Below are positions 11,007-19,436 of a stretch of DNA of 64,000 nt, one piece after another; position 1 is the first letter of the stretch, and each line of letters opens with the position of its first letter. Origin of the DNA: JAOPZW01 sp963835295. Its GTDB lineage: Bacteria > Actinomycetota > Thermoleophilia > Solirubrobacterales > Solirubrobacteraceae. The notes beneath the pieces are model-generated. The model ran no database searches. It had not been told where the DNA came from and worked only from the letters and a program-made list of their open reading frames with translations. The position numbers and the translations under genes are program-made. The stretch spans positions 496,001 through 560,000 of the forward strand of contig CAWIEX010000011.1 of assembly GCA_963835295.1 (NCBI GenBank), read 5' to 3'.

Positions 11007-11044
11007 GGCGAGCGATTCTCGCTGGCCCGGCGGACGCCGCTGGG

Positions 11045-11856
11045 TCAGGTCACAGCGGGCTGGCGGCGCAGGAAGTCGAGCGTCGTCCGGTTGAAGGTCT
11101 CGGGGTCCTCGTGCAGGCCGGCGTGCAGCAGGTGGTCGAAGACGACGACCTCGCTGCGCGCGATCGCACTCGTCAGCGGCTCGGCGAAGCGCGTGGAGCA
11201 CACGAGGTCGCGCGCCCCGAAGGTGATGAGCGCCGGAGCCTCGATGTCTGCCAGCACGGCGCTGACGTCGTGCGCGAGCGCAGCCTCGCTCTGGGCGAGG
11301 AACGCCTCCAGCGGCTGGGCGGGGCGGCTGCGCACGAAGTCCACCAGCGCGTCGACGTGCTCCGGGCGCTCGGCGTACATCTCGGGCGTGAAGCAGAACG
11401 GGAAGATGCCCTGGATGACCATGTCCGCGACGGTCGGCACGGCCCTCGCGAGCGTGCGCCACGTCTCGACGCAGGTCTTCAGGTAGGCATCGCTGCGGTC
11501 CCACGCGCTGTGCAGCGAGAGCGAGCGCACGCGCTCCGGGTGGCGCGCGGCCAGGTGCATGGCCACGCCGGCGCCGAGCGAGACGCCCGCGACGTGCGCC
11601 GACTCGACCCCGATGGCACCGAGGAAGCCGGCGACCTGCTCCGCGTAGGCCTCGGTCGAGTAGGCCCGGCCGGCTTGTCGCTCTCGCCGGTGCCCGGGAG
11701 ATCGATCGCGATGCACGTGAAGTGCTCGGTGTACGCCGGCAGCTGGAACGCGTAGCACGCGTGGTCGGCCGACAGGTAGGGGATCAGCAGCAGCGGGTCT
11801 CCCTCACCCTGGACGTCATAGTTGATGGAGAGCCCATCGACGTTGGTGAGCGGCAC
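11045..11856 (-). CDS. Alpha/beta-fold hydrolase, interrupted by one frameshift
   Basis: The first 60 residues (GTG at 11856; LTNVDGLSINYDVQGEGDP, then IAIDLPGTGESDKPAG) are in one frame. The rest (AYSTEAYAEQVAGFLGAIG, then VAGVSLGAGVAMHLA with the nucleophile Ser) is in the next. The change falls near 11675, inside GCCGGGCC; adding one G restores DKPAGAYSTEAY and gives 271 codons from 812 nt. The rest of the fold is intact: Asp in ITFGARDLVC and the final His in DHLLHAGLHEDP, completing Ser-Asp-His. AAGGGGG lies 7 bases before the GTG. It resembles 3-oxoadipate enol-lactonase-type hydrolases; the substrate is unknown. The break is either a sequencing error or a recent pseudogene. Confidence 0.8.
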
Positions 11857-11883
11857 TGTCGGCCCCCTTCAAAACTAGTTGGT

Positions 11884-11900
11884 CGTTCGACCGACGAACG
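11884..11900. promoter_or_regulatory. Inverted repeat, candidate repressor operator
   Basis: CGTTCG-ACCGA-CGAACG is a 6+6 bp perfect dyad with a 5-bp centre. It lies 28 bp upstream of the alpha/beta hydrolase start in locally less GC-rich DNA (AACTAGTTGGTCG beside it). Size and spacing fit a TetR-type operator. No TetR gene is adjacent, so the regulator is unknown. Confidence 0.45.
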
Positions 11901-11942
11901 GTAGTGCGACGACGTCAGCAGGTCAAGGCCGACCGTGCCCGC

Positions 11943-12980
11943 TCAGGAGGCGCTGCGGTCGCTGTCGCGCCGCTCGGCCTGCGTGATGTCGCGGTGGGCG
12001 ACCTCGACGAACACGTCGTCGCGCTCGCGCCAGCGGCGCGCGAGGTGCTCGGTGATGGCCACCGAGCGGTGGCGACCGCCCGTGCAGCCGACGGCGATCG
12101 TCAGGTGCGCCTTGCCCTCCGCCACGTATTGGGGCAGCAGGTAGTCCAGAAGGGGCTCGAGGCGCTCGTAGAAGGCCTCGAGCTGGCCGTCGCGCCCCAC
12201 GTAGTCCACCACGCGCTGGTCGTGGCCGGTCAGCGGGCGCAGGTCGGGCTCGTAGTGGGGGTTGGGCAGGAAGCGCACGTCGAGGACCATGTCGGCGTCG
12301 CGCGCCGGGCCGTGCTTGAAGCCGAAGGACTCCAGCGAGACGGCGAGCTTGGAGGCCGGCACGCGCGGCAGGAACTCGTCGGCGATCCGGCGGCGCAGCA
12401 TGTGCGCCTTCAGCCCGGTGGAGTCGATGACCACGTCGGCCAGCCCCTTGATGGGCTCGAGGACCGCGCGCTCCAGCGCGATGCCGCGCTCGACGGTGGA
12501 CGCCCCGGCCAGCGGGTGGCGCCGGCGGGTCTCCTGGAAACGCGTGAGGATGGCGTCGTCGGTGGCGTGGAGGAAGAGCACGCGGTGACGCAGGCCGAGC
12601 GCCTCGAGGTCCTCGAGGACGGCGCGCAGCGCCTCGAAGTAGTCGCCCCCGCGCACGTCGGAGACGACGGCCGCGCGCTCGACCTTCGAGCCCTCGTGGA
12701 CGAACAGCTCCACCAGCGCGCGGATCATCTCCGGGGGCAGGTTGTCGACGCAGAAGTAGCCGGCGTCCTCGAAGACGTTCATGGCCGTCGACTTGCCGGC
12801 GCCCGAGTAGCCCGTGATGACGACGAGGTCCTCCAGCCGCGTCTCGGCGTAGGGCCGCGGCGGCACTTCGTCCGGCTCGGGCTGCTGCGCGTCGCGCCCG
12901 CGGCGCCCAAGGCGCAGCCGGGGGCGGCGAGTAGGGCCTTCGACGGCCATGTCCTGCAGTCTCTCGGGCTCGTCGGACAT
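11943..12980 (-). CDS. rapZ: RapZ/YvcJ-family nucleotide-binding protein
   Basis: This 345-residue P-loop protein binds and hydrolyses nucleotides; E. coli RapZ is an RNA adaptor for sRNA turnover. Residues 1-45 are a variable, charged extension. The core starts VVITGYSGAGKSTAMNVFED (Walker A) and has GYFCVDNLPPEMIRAL, VSDVRGGDYFEAL and RFQETRRRHPLA. The C-terminal domain carries VDVRFLPNPHYEPDLRPLTG and IAVGCTGGRHRSVAI, both hallmarks of the family. It is 25 bp downstream of uvrC on the same strand, as in many Gram-positive bacteria. The next genes expected in that order, yvcK and whiA, are not here. Confidence 0.94.
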   Translation of the reverse strand: MSDEPERLQDMAVEGPTRRPRLRLGRRGRDAQQPEPDEVPPRPYAETRLEDLVVITGYSGAGKSTAMNVFEDAGYFCVDNLPPEMIRALVELFVHEGSKVERAAVVSDVRGGDYFEALRAVLEDLEALGLRHRVLFLHATDDAILTRFQETRRRHPLAGASTVERGIALERAVLEPIKGLADVVIDSTGLKAHMLRRRIADEFLPRVPASKLAVSLESFGFKHGPARDADMVLDVRFLPNPHYEPDLRPLTGHDQRVVDYVGRDGQLEAFYERLEPLLDYLLPQYVAEGKAHLTIAVGCTGGRHRSVAITEHLARRWRERDDVFVEVAHRDITQAERRDSDRSAS

Positions 12981-13005
12981 TGCAGTGAACCCCGCGTGAA
13001 GGGTC

Positions 13006-14895
13006 TCAGTCCCCCGTCCGATGCAGGTGCGTCCAGATGTCGCGCGCCGTCTTGCCCGGCAGGCCGGGCACCACCTCGAGCTGCTCGCGCGTCGCGGAGA
13101 GGACGGCCTCCGGCGAGCCGAAGTGCGCCATCAGCGTGCGCTTGCGCGCCGGGCCGATCCCCGGCAGGTCGTCGAGGATCGAGGTCGTCATCGCCCGGTC
13201 GCGGCGCGTGCGGTGATGGGTGATGGCGAAGCGGTGGGCCTCGTCGCGCACGCGCTGCAGCAGCTGCAGCTCGGGCGTGTCGTGCGGGAGGACGATCGGG
13301 TCGCGCCGGCCGGGCACGAAGACCTCCTCGATGCGCTTGGCCAGCGAGATGACCGTCACCCCGCGCCGGCGGAAGCCCTCCAGCGCGCGCAGGCCCGCCG
13401 CGAGCTGCCCGGGCCCGCCGTCGATGACGATCAGGCTGGGCAGCGTGGCGAACGACTCGTTGCGCTTAGGGTCGTGCGGGCTGAGGTCCTGCTGGGTCTC
13501 CCATTGCGCCAGCCGACGGCCGAGGATCTCCTCCATGGCCGCGAAGTCGTCGGGCACGCCCTCCTCGCCGCCACGCACGTTGAAGCGTCTGTAGTCGGAC
13601 TTCTTCGGCGCGCCGCCCTCGAAGACGACCATCGACGCGACCGTGTGGGTGCCCATCAGGTTGGAGATGTCGAAGCACTCAATGCGCAGCGGCAGCGCGT
13701 CGAGCCCCAGCGCGTCCTGCAGCCCGTCGAGCGCCTCCACGCGCTGCTGGCGACGGCGCTCGGCCTTCAGGCGCTCCTGGTCGAGCGCGAGCAGCGCGTT
13801 GCGCTCGGCCAGCTCGAGGATCCGGCGCTTGTCGCCGCGCTCGGCGGCCCGGACCTCGACCTTGGCGCCGCGGCGCTGACCGAGCGCCTCGGCCAGCGCA
13901 TCGCGCTCCTCGACGTCCTCCTGGACGATGATCTGCGGCGGGATCGCCATCTGGTCGCCGTAGTACTGCAGCAGGAACTCCTCGGCCACCTCACCCACGT
14001 CGCGCTCGACGGCGTTCTCGAGGTAGAAGGACTGGCGGTCGGAGAGCACGCCGTCGCGGATCTGGAAGACCTGCGCGTTGGCGTCGGTCCCGTCGACGGC
14101 GACGGCGACGACGTCGACCGTCCCGATCGACTCGTTGGCCACGCGTTGGCGCTCGAGCAGCGAGCGCACCGCGCGCAGGCGGTTGCGCTCGAGCGCCGCT
14201 TGCTCGTAGTCGCGTGCGATCGACGCCGCCTTCATCTTGTGCTCGAGGTCGCGCTCGATCTCGCGGTAGCGCCCGGAGAGGAAGGCCACGACGCCGTCGA
14301 TCGACTCGCGGTACTCCTCGGGCGTCACGTAGCCGACGCAGGGCGCCCCGCAGCGCTTGATGTAGTAGTCCAGGCATGGGGAGCCCGAGCGCCGTCCCGG
14401 CTCGACACCCTGGCAGGAGCGGAAGAGGAAGACCTTGCCCAGCAGGTCGAGCGTGCTGCGCACGCGCTTGGCGTTGGAGTAGGGGCCGAAGTAGACGCGG
14501 TCGCGACGGTGGCGCTCGCGCGTGAAGTAGACCCGGGGGAACTCCTCGTCCATCGAGATGGCGATGAACGGATAGGACTTGTCATCGCGCAGGCGGATGT
14601 TGAAGCGCGGGCGGTACTGCTTGATGAAGTTCTGCTCGGCCAGCAGCGCCTCGGCCTCGGAGGCGACGAGGACGAACTCGACCGCGTCGATCGAGTCCAC
14701 CATCTCGTAGGCGCCGCGCGTGACCGGATTGGAGAAGTGGCTGGCCACGCGCTTGCGCAGCGACTTGGCCTTGCCGACGTAGATGACCTTGCCCTTGGCG
14801 TCGCGGAACAGGTAGACGCCGGGCCCGTCCGGCAGCGCCTTGCGCTGCTCGGCGAGGCGGGTCCTGCGACCCTCTGAGGCGACGGGCGAATCCAT
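13006..14895 (-). CDS. uvrC: Excinuclease ABC subunit C
   Basis: This 629-residue nuclease makes both incisions in nucleotide excision repair. Domains in order: GIY-YIG nuclease (GVYLFRDAKGKVIYVGKAKS, about 20-100); a Cys cluster C-x10-C-x3-C (SCQGVEPGRRSGSPCLDYY, then RCGAPC); a UVR helical hairpin for UvrB contact (about 200-240). The RNase H-like C-terminal nuclease follows (RIECFDISNLMGTHTVASMV, LIVIDGGPGQLAAGL). Last come tandem helix-hairpin-helix motifs (DDLPGIGPARKRTLMAHFG, EVVPGLPGKTARDI). The ATG at 14895 gives the usual length. It is the first gene of a uvrC-rapZ pair. Confidence 0.96.
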   Translation of the reverse strand: MDSPVASEGRRTRLAEQRKALPDGPGVYLFRDAKGKVIYVGKAKSLRKRVASHFSNPVTRGAYEMVDSIDAVEFVLVASEAEALLAEQNFIKQYRPRFNIRLRDDKSYPFIAISMDEEFPRVYFTRERHRRDRVYFGPYSNAKRVRSTLDLLGKVFLFRSCQGVEPGRRSGSPCLDYYIKRCGAPCVGYVTPEEYRESIDGVVAFLSGRYREIERDLEHKMKAASIARDYEQAALERNRLRAVRSLLERQRVANESIGTVDVVAVAVDGTDANAQVFQIRDGVLSDRQSFYLENAVERDVGEVAEEFLLQYYGDQMAIPPQIIVQEDVEERDALAEALGQRRGAKVEVRAAERGDKRRILELAERNALLALDQERLKAERRRQQRVEALDGLQDALGLDALPLRIECFDISNLMGTHTVASMVVFEGGAPKKSDYRRFNVRGGEEGVPDDFAAMEEILGRRLAQWETQQDLSPHDPKRNESFATLPSLIVIDGGPGQLAAGLRALEGFRRRGVTVISLAKRIEEVFVPGRRDPIVLPHDTPELQLLQRVRDEAHRFAITHHRTRRDRAMTTSILDDLPGIGPARKRTLMAHFGSPEAVLSATREQLEVVPGLPGKTARDIWTHLHRTGD

Positions 14896-14933
14896 CTCCT
14901 GTTCGAGGATACGAGCGCACGCGGCGCGCCCGG

Positions 14934-15317
14934 TCACTTGATGGCGTCGAGCGGCGTGATCGTGATGTGGTTGCTCGGGTGGTTGCCGTCGTACTGGTAG
15001 GCGCTCGCCCCCGACTCGTAGACGACGTAGACCTGACCGTTGACGATCACCAGCCCCTCGGACATGTTGGGCGCGGTCAGGTGCTTGACCTCGCCGGAGT
15101 GCGAGATCGAGATCAGCTCGCTGGGGCTCTCGCGCCCCCACGACGTGCTGAACACGTATCCGTCGTCGGTCACCGCGAGACCCTGCGAGCGCGGCGGGGC
15201 GGTGGCCTTGAACACCGGCGGCCCCGAGGGCCGCCCGTCGGCCCCCAGCGGCACGCTGTAGACCGAGCCGGGGTCCTCCTCGTCGAAGGAGCCCACGTAG
15301 AGCCGGCCGCCGTGCAC
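14934..15317 (-). CDS. Beta-propeller-like protein, probably truncated
   Basis: The frame encodes about 127 residues from a GTG at 15317. Propeller-blade motifs repeat: VHGGRLYVGSFDEEDPGSVY, GLAVTDDGYVFSTSWGRE and GLVIVNGQVYVVYESGA. That is about three blades; complete propellers have six or seven. Coding-like sequence (QLRLPASAHL) continues upstream of the GTG in the same frame without a better start. The gene is therefore either the 3' remnant of a longer one or joined by a frameshift to the pilin-like gene, whose stop lies two bases upstream. No catalytic residues are evident. Confidence 0.5.
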   Translation of the reverse strand: MHGGRLYVGSFDEEDPGSVYSVPLGADGRPSGPPVFKATAPPRSQGLAVTDDGYVFSTSWGRESPSELISISHSGEVKHLTAPNMSEGLVIVNGQVYVVYESGASAYQYDGNHPSNHITITPLDAIK

Positions 15318-15319
15318 GG

Positions 15320-15496
15320 TCAGGTGGGCGGAGGCCGGCAGCCGAAGCTGTCCACGATCGCGGGCGCCGTCCCGGGCACGGCGGCGACGAGGGCGATCGC
15401 CATCGCGCCCGCACCGACCATGACGACCAGCCACTCGACCGTCGTCTGCCCACGGGTTTCGCGCAGCCGCCTCACCGACGTTCGACGAATACGCAC
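15320..15496 (-). CDS. Small Flp/TadE-type pilin-like membrane peptide
   Basis: This 58-residue peptide starts at a GTG at 15496 preceded by GGAGGG 11 bases away. RETRGQTTVEWLVVMVG followed by a hydrophobic stretch is the class III (Flp/TadE) signal: a prepilin-peptidase-like G-Q-x-x-V-E site before a transmembrane helix. The region after the helix is very short (VDSFGCRPPPT). The stop is followed after two bases by the propeller frame, so the two could be one frameshifted gene. No Tad machinery is adjacent; other TadE-like genes lie at 35-38 kb. Confidence 0.5.
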   Translation of the reverse strand: MRIRRTSVRRLRETRGQTTVEWLVVMVGAGAMAIALVAAVPGTAPAIVDSFGCRPPPT

Positions 15497-15590
15497 GTCG
15501 CGCGTGACCCTCCATGGGCCACCGGGCCCATCTTCTCCCGGCCCGGAAGGCCCAGACGATGGTGGGCCGAGGGCCCCGTAGGCTGCGCCA

Positions 15591-16622
15591 ATGGGGCTCG
15601 TCAACCTCTACTCCGACACGCAGACGCGCCCCACGGCGGGCATGCGCGCGGCCATCGCCGAGGCCGAGGTGGGCGACGAGCAGCGCGGCGCGGACCCCAC
15701 CACGCGCGCGCTCGAGGAGCGGGTGGCCGCGCTGCTCGGCCACGAGGCCGCCCTCTTCCTGCCCAGCGGCACGATGTGCAACGAGATCGCCATCCGCCTG
15801 CACATCCGCCCGGGCGGCGAGCGGATGCTCATCGGGCGCGAGACCCACACGCTGATCGCCGAGGCCGGCGGGCCGGCGCAGCTGTCGGGCGCGGTCATCA
15901 CGGAGGTCGACGGCGACAGCGGCATGTTCACCGCGCACGCGCTCGAGCAGGCGATCCACGGCTCAGGCCCCGGTGGGCGCTACGGGCCGCGCGAGCGCCT
16001 GGTGTCCATCGAGCAGACGACGAACATGGGCGGCGGGCGCGTGTGGCCGCTCGAGCAGGTGCGCGCCGTCCTCGAGGTGGCCCGCGGCGCCGGATTGTCG
16101 ACCCACCTCGACGGCGCGCGGTTGATGAACGCCGTCGTGGCCAGCGGCGTCGACGCCGCCGAGTGGGCGGGCGGCTTCGACAGCGCGTGGCTGGACTTCA
16201 CCAAGGGCCTCGGCGCCCCGGTCGGCGCCTGCCTGGCCGGCTCGGCGGCCTTCATCGAGGAGGCGTGGCGCTGGAAGCAGATGCTCGGCGGCGCCATGCG
16301 CCAGTCGGGCGTCGTCGCCGCCGCCGGGCTCTACGCGCTCGACCATCACGTGGAGCGCCTGGCCGACGACCACGCGCGCGCCAAGCGCCTGGCCGAGGGG
16401 CTCGCGGCGCTGCCGGGCGTCGAGCTCGACCCTGCCACGGTCGAGACGAACATCGTCGTCTTCGCGGTGCCCGACGCGGCCGCGTTCACCACGGCCCTGG
16501 CCGCCGAGGACGTCGAGATGAGCCAGTTCGGGCCTACGCGCGTGCGCGCCGTGACGCACCTCGACGTCGACGACGAGGGGATCGACCGGGCGCTGGCCGC
16601 CGCTGCGCGCGCGCTCGGCTAG
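15591..16622 (+). CDS. ltaE: Low-specificity L-threonine aldolase
   Basis: This 343-residue PLP enzyme of fold type I cleaves L-threonine or allo-threonine to glycine and acetaldehyde. It opens NLYSDTQTRPTAGMRAAIAE, a family motif, followed by FLPSGTMCNEIAI and GRETHTLIAEAGG. THLDGARLMNA carries the Asp that binds the PLP ring nitrogen, and LDFTKGLGAPVGA carries the PLP lysine. The C-terminus TNIVVFAV and RAVTHLDVDD is typical. Start ATG at 15591. It is divergent from the pilin-like gene. Confidence 0.93.
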   Translation: MGLVNLYSDTQTRPTAGMRAAIAEAEVGDEQRGADPTTRALEERVAALLGHEAALFLPSGTMCNEIAIRLHIRPGGERMLIGRETHTLIAEAGGPAQLSGAVITEVDGDSGMFTAHALEQAIHGSGPGGRYGPRERLVSIEQTTNMGGGRVWPLEQVRAVLEVARGAGLSTHLDGARLMNAVVASGVDAAEWAGGFDSAWLDFTKGLGAPVGACLAGSAAFIEEAWRWKQMLGGAMRQSGVVAAAGLYALDHHVERLADDHARAKRLAEGLAALPGVELDPATVETNIVVFAVPDAAAFTTALAAEDVEMSQFGPTRVRAVTHLDVDDEGIDRALAAAARALG

Positions 16623-16644
16623 CGGCTGTCCTCCCGTGCGAGGC

Positions 16645-17169
16645 TCAGACCGTCGGCTCGGGAAGGATCCTGGCGATCGACGCGAGCGCCCTCATCGCAA
16701 GCCGCTCGCGGGCCCGCCCCGGGGCGAGCGTCTCTTCGAAGTCCAGCATGACCTTCGAGAGGTAGACGGCGACCCGCGGGTCGCGCTTGCGCGTGACTCC
16801 CGCTGCTCGCAGGGTGTGGCACGTGCGCTCGATGAACTCCTCGAAGCGCATCGCGGGCCGGTGCTGGTTGCGCACTCGGACCGGCGCCCCCGAGCGATTC
16901 CTGAACGTGTGCAGCGCCCCGACCGCCACCTCGGCCGACTCCCCTGGCTCCAGGGTGCGCCACCTGCCCTCCACCACCAGGTCGAAGCGACCCGCGAGAA
17001 CCTCGTACTCCTCGACCTGATGCGGGTGCACGTGCGGCGGCGGCGGCACGCATCCCGACGGCAGCGCGAACTCCATCTCGACGAACGCGCCGCCTGACTC
17101 GGCGGCCGGCCGCCGCACGATGTACACGCTTCCATCCGGCATCCGGAAGCGCTCGTCCGCACTCGCCAT
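16645..17169 (-). CDS. Cupin-domain protein
   Basis: This 174-residue protein contains one cupin barrel (about 35-110). PPHVHPHQVEEYEVLAGRFD gives the HxH(x)nE metal motif and ALHTFRNRSG the second-motif His. GGAGGAGGGG lies five bases before the ATG at 17169 and decides the start over an in-frame ATG further upstream. The C-terminal 60 residues are helical (FIERTCHTLRAAG, YLSKVMLDFEETL). Cupins of this form include dioxygenases, isomerases and binding proteins; the role is unknown. It is divergent from the molybdopterin gene, 50 bp between starts. Confidence 0.85.
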   Translation of the reverse strand: MASADERFRMPDGSVYIVRRPAAESGGAFVEMEFALPSGCVPPPPHVHPHQVEEYEVLAGRFDLVVEGRWRTLEPGESAEVAVGALHTFRNRSGAPVRVRNQHRPAMRFEEFIERTCHTLRAAGVTRKRDPRVAVYLSKVMLDFEETLAPGRARERLAMRALASIARILPEPTV

Positions 17170-17219
17170 CGCAGCCCCTCCTCCGTGAGCGTTCGGTGTG
17201 GGCACGTTAGCCTGCCGGC

Positions 17220-19427
17220 ATGGCGATCGCCTTCAGCACGTGCCCGCTGTGCGAGGCCACCTGCGGGCTGCAGATCACGGTCGACGACGGCGCGGTCTCC
17301 GGGATCCGCGGCGACGCCGACGACGTCCTCAGCCACGGCTTCGTCTGCCCCAAGGGCGCCTCGCTGGTAGAGCTCCACGACGACCCCGACCGGCTGCGCA
17401 CACCGCTCATCCGCGAGCCGGACGGCGGCTTTCGCCCCGCTTCCTGGGACGAGGCCTTTGCCGAGATCGACCGGCGCCTGCCCGCCATTCAGGCCGAGCA
17501 CGGCCGCGACGCGGTGGCGGCCTACATCGGCAACCCGTCCGCGCACAACCTGAGCTCGCTCCTCTATGGGCGCGTCCTGCTCAAGGCCCTGCAGACGCGC
17601 AACCTGTTCAGCGCCAGCACGGTCGACCAGTACCCCAAGCAGATGGCCTCGGCGCTGATGTTCGGCAGCGGCGCCACCGTCGCCGTGCCCGACGTCGACC
17701 GCACCGACCACCTGCTGATCCTCGGCGCCAACCCGCTGGCCTCGAACGGCAGCCTGCTCACGGCGCCCGACATGCGCGGGCGGCTGCGAGCGATCCGCGC
17801 CCGCGGCGGGAAGGTCGTCGTCATCGACCCGCGGCGCACGCGCACCGCCCGGGAGGCCGACGAGCACCACTTCATCCGCCCCGGCACCGACGCACTGCTG
17901 CTGTTCGCGCTGGCGCACACGCTGTTCGACGAGCAGCTCGCCGACCCGCAGGCGCTCGTGCCGCACCTCGCCGGCGTGGACGAGGTCCGCGGTCTGGCGG
18001 GCGAGCTCTCGCCCGAGGCCGTCGCGACGGCGTGCGGGATCGCCGCCGGCGAGATCCGGCGCATGGCCCGCGAGCTGGCGGCCGCGCCCAGCGCCGCGGT
18101 CTACGGGCGCATCGGCACCACCACGCAGCGCTTCGGGACGACGGCGAGCTGGCTCGTCGACGTCCTCAACGCCCTCACCGGCAATCTCGACCGGCCGGGC
18201 GGCGCCATGTTCCCGCGCACGGCGATCGGCTCGTCGAACACGGCCGGCGAGCCCGGGCGCGGGCGCGGCGCGGCCTTCGGGCGCTGGCACAGCCGCGTGC
18301 GCGGCATGGGCGAGGTCTTCGGCGAGCTGCCGGCGGCCTGCTTGGCCGAGGAGATCGAGACGCCGGGCGACGGCCAGGCCCGCGCCCTGATCACCCTCGC
18401 CGGCAACCCCGCAGTGAGCACGCCCAACTCCGAGCGCCTGGCCGCGGCGCTCGAGCAGCTCGACTTCATGGTCAGCGTGGACATCTATCTCAACGAGACC
18501 ACCCGTCACGCCGACGTCATCCTCCCGGCCCCCTCGCCGCTGCAGCGCTCGCACTACGACGTCGCGCTCCTGGGCTTCGCGGTGCGCAACGTGGCCAACT
18601 ACTCGCCACCGGTGCTGGCGCCCGACCTCGACCTGCCGGCGGAATGGGAGACGCTGCTGCGCCTCACCGGCGTGGTCACCGGCCTGGGCCCGAAGGCCGA
18701 CGTGGCCGCCATCGACCGCGCGGTCGCGCTGGAGACCGCCCGCCGCCAGACCGCCGACGCCCACTCCCGCGTCCACGGTCGCGACCCCGAGGACCTGCTG
18801 GCCGAGGTCGGCCCGCGCGTCGGGCCCGAGCGGATCCTCGACCTCCTGCTGCGCACCGGGCCCTACGCGCTGACGCTGGCCGACCTCGAGGCCGCGCCGC
18901 ACGGGATCGATCTCGGGCCGCTCGAGCCGCGCGTGCCCGAGGTGCTGCGCACGCCGAGCGGCAGGATCGAGCTGGCGCCCGAGGCGCTCGTGGCCGACGT
19001 CGTGCGCCTGCACGAGGCGCTGGCCGAGCCGGTCAACGGCACGATGGTGCTCGTCGGGCGCCGCGACCTGCGCTCGAACAACTCGTGGATGCACAACCTG
19101 CCGATGCTCGTCAGCGGCAAGCAGCGCTGCACCGCCCACGTGCACCCAGACGACGCCGAGCGCCTCGGGCTGGTCGACGGCGAGCGGGCGGTCGTGCGCT
19201 CGCGCGCCGGGACGGTCGTCGTTCCCGTTGAGGTGACCGACGACGTCATGCCGGGCGTCGTCTCCATCCCGCATGGCTGGGGCCACGACCAGCCCGGCGC
19301 CGGCCTCGCGGTGGCGGCGGAGCACGCCGGGACGAACTCCAACGTGCTCACCGACGAGCTGGTGCTCGAGCCGCTGTCGGGCACGGCGATCCTCAACGGG
19401 ATACCGGTCGAGCTCGAGCCGGTGTAG
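17220..19427 (+). CDS. Molybdopterin-dependent oxidoreductase (DMSO reductase superfamily)
   Basis: This 735-residue protein begins with a [4Fe-4S] motif, CPLCEATCGLQI, and a fourth Cys in SHGFVCPKGA. Mo-bisMGD-binding regions follow: LLILGANPLASNGSL, VVVIDPRRTRTARE, FIRPGTDALLLFAL, ITLAGNPAVSTPN and the C-terminal barrel (RCTAHVHPDDAERLGLVDGE, SIPHGWGHDQPG). At the usual Mo-ligand position the sequence reads SASTVDQYPKQ, without the Sec/Cys of formate dehydrogenases, so the ligand is not obvious. No twin-arginine signal is seen, so it is probably cytoplasmic. No small subunit or maturation gene is adjacent. The FAD oxidoreductase gene begins 10 bases after its stop, so the two may act together. 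Confidence 0.9.
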   Translation: MAIAFSTCPLCEATCGLQITVDDGAVSGIRGDADDVLSHGFVCPKGASLVELHDDPDRLRTPLIREPDGGFRPASWDEAFAEIDRRLPAIQAEHGRDAVAAYIGNPSAHNLSSLLYGRVLLKALQTRNLFSASTVDQYPKQMASALMFGSGATVAVPDVDRTDHLLILGANPLASNGSLLTAPDMRGRLRAIRARGGKVVVIDPRRTRTAREADEHHFIRPGTDALLLFALAHTLFDEQLADPQALVPHLAGVDEVRGLAGELSPEAVATACGIAAGEIRRMARELAAAPSAAVYGRIGTTTQRFGTTASWLVDVLNALTGNLDRPGGAMFPRTAIGSSNTAGEPGRGRGAAFGRWHSRVRGMGEVFGELPAACLAEEIETPGDGQARALITLAGNPAVSTPNSERLAAALEQLDFMVSVDIYLNETTRHADVILPAPSPLQRSHYDVALLGFAVRNVANYSPPVLAPDLDLPAEWETLLRLTGVVTGLGPKADVAAIDRAVALETARRQTADAHSRVHGRDPEDLLAEVGPRVGPERILDLLLRTGPYALTLADLEAAPHGIDLGPLEPRVPEVLRTPSGRIELAPEALVADVVRLHEALAEPVNGTMVLVGRRDLRSNNSWMHNLPMLVSGKQRCTAHVHPDDAERLGLVDGERAVVRSRAGTVVVPVEVTDDVMPGVVSIPHGWGHDQPGAGLAVAAEHAGTNSNVLTDELVLEPLSGTAILNGIPVELEPV

Positions 19428-19436
19428 CGTCGCGCC

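Noticed and set aside
11904..13223. Long plus-strand open frame opposite rapZ
   Set aside because: It is antisense to a complete rapZ with P-loop and C-terminal signatures, and its product is low-complexity without any motif.
13021..14877. 618-codon plus-strand frame opposite uvrC
   Set aside because: It mirrors uvrC codon structure and has no start context or family features.
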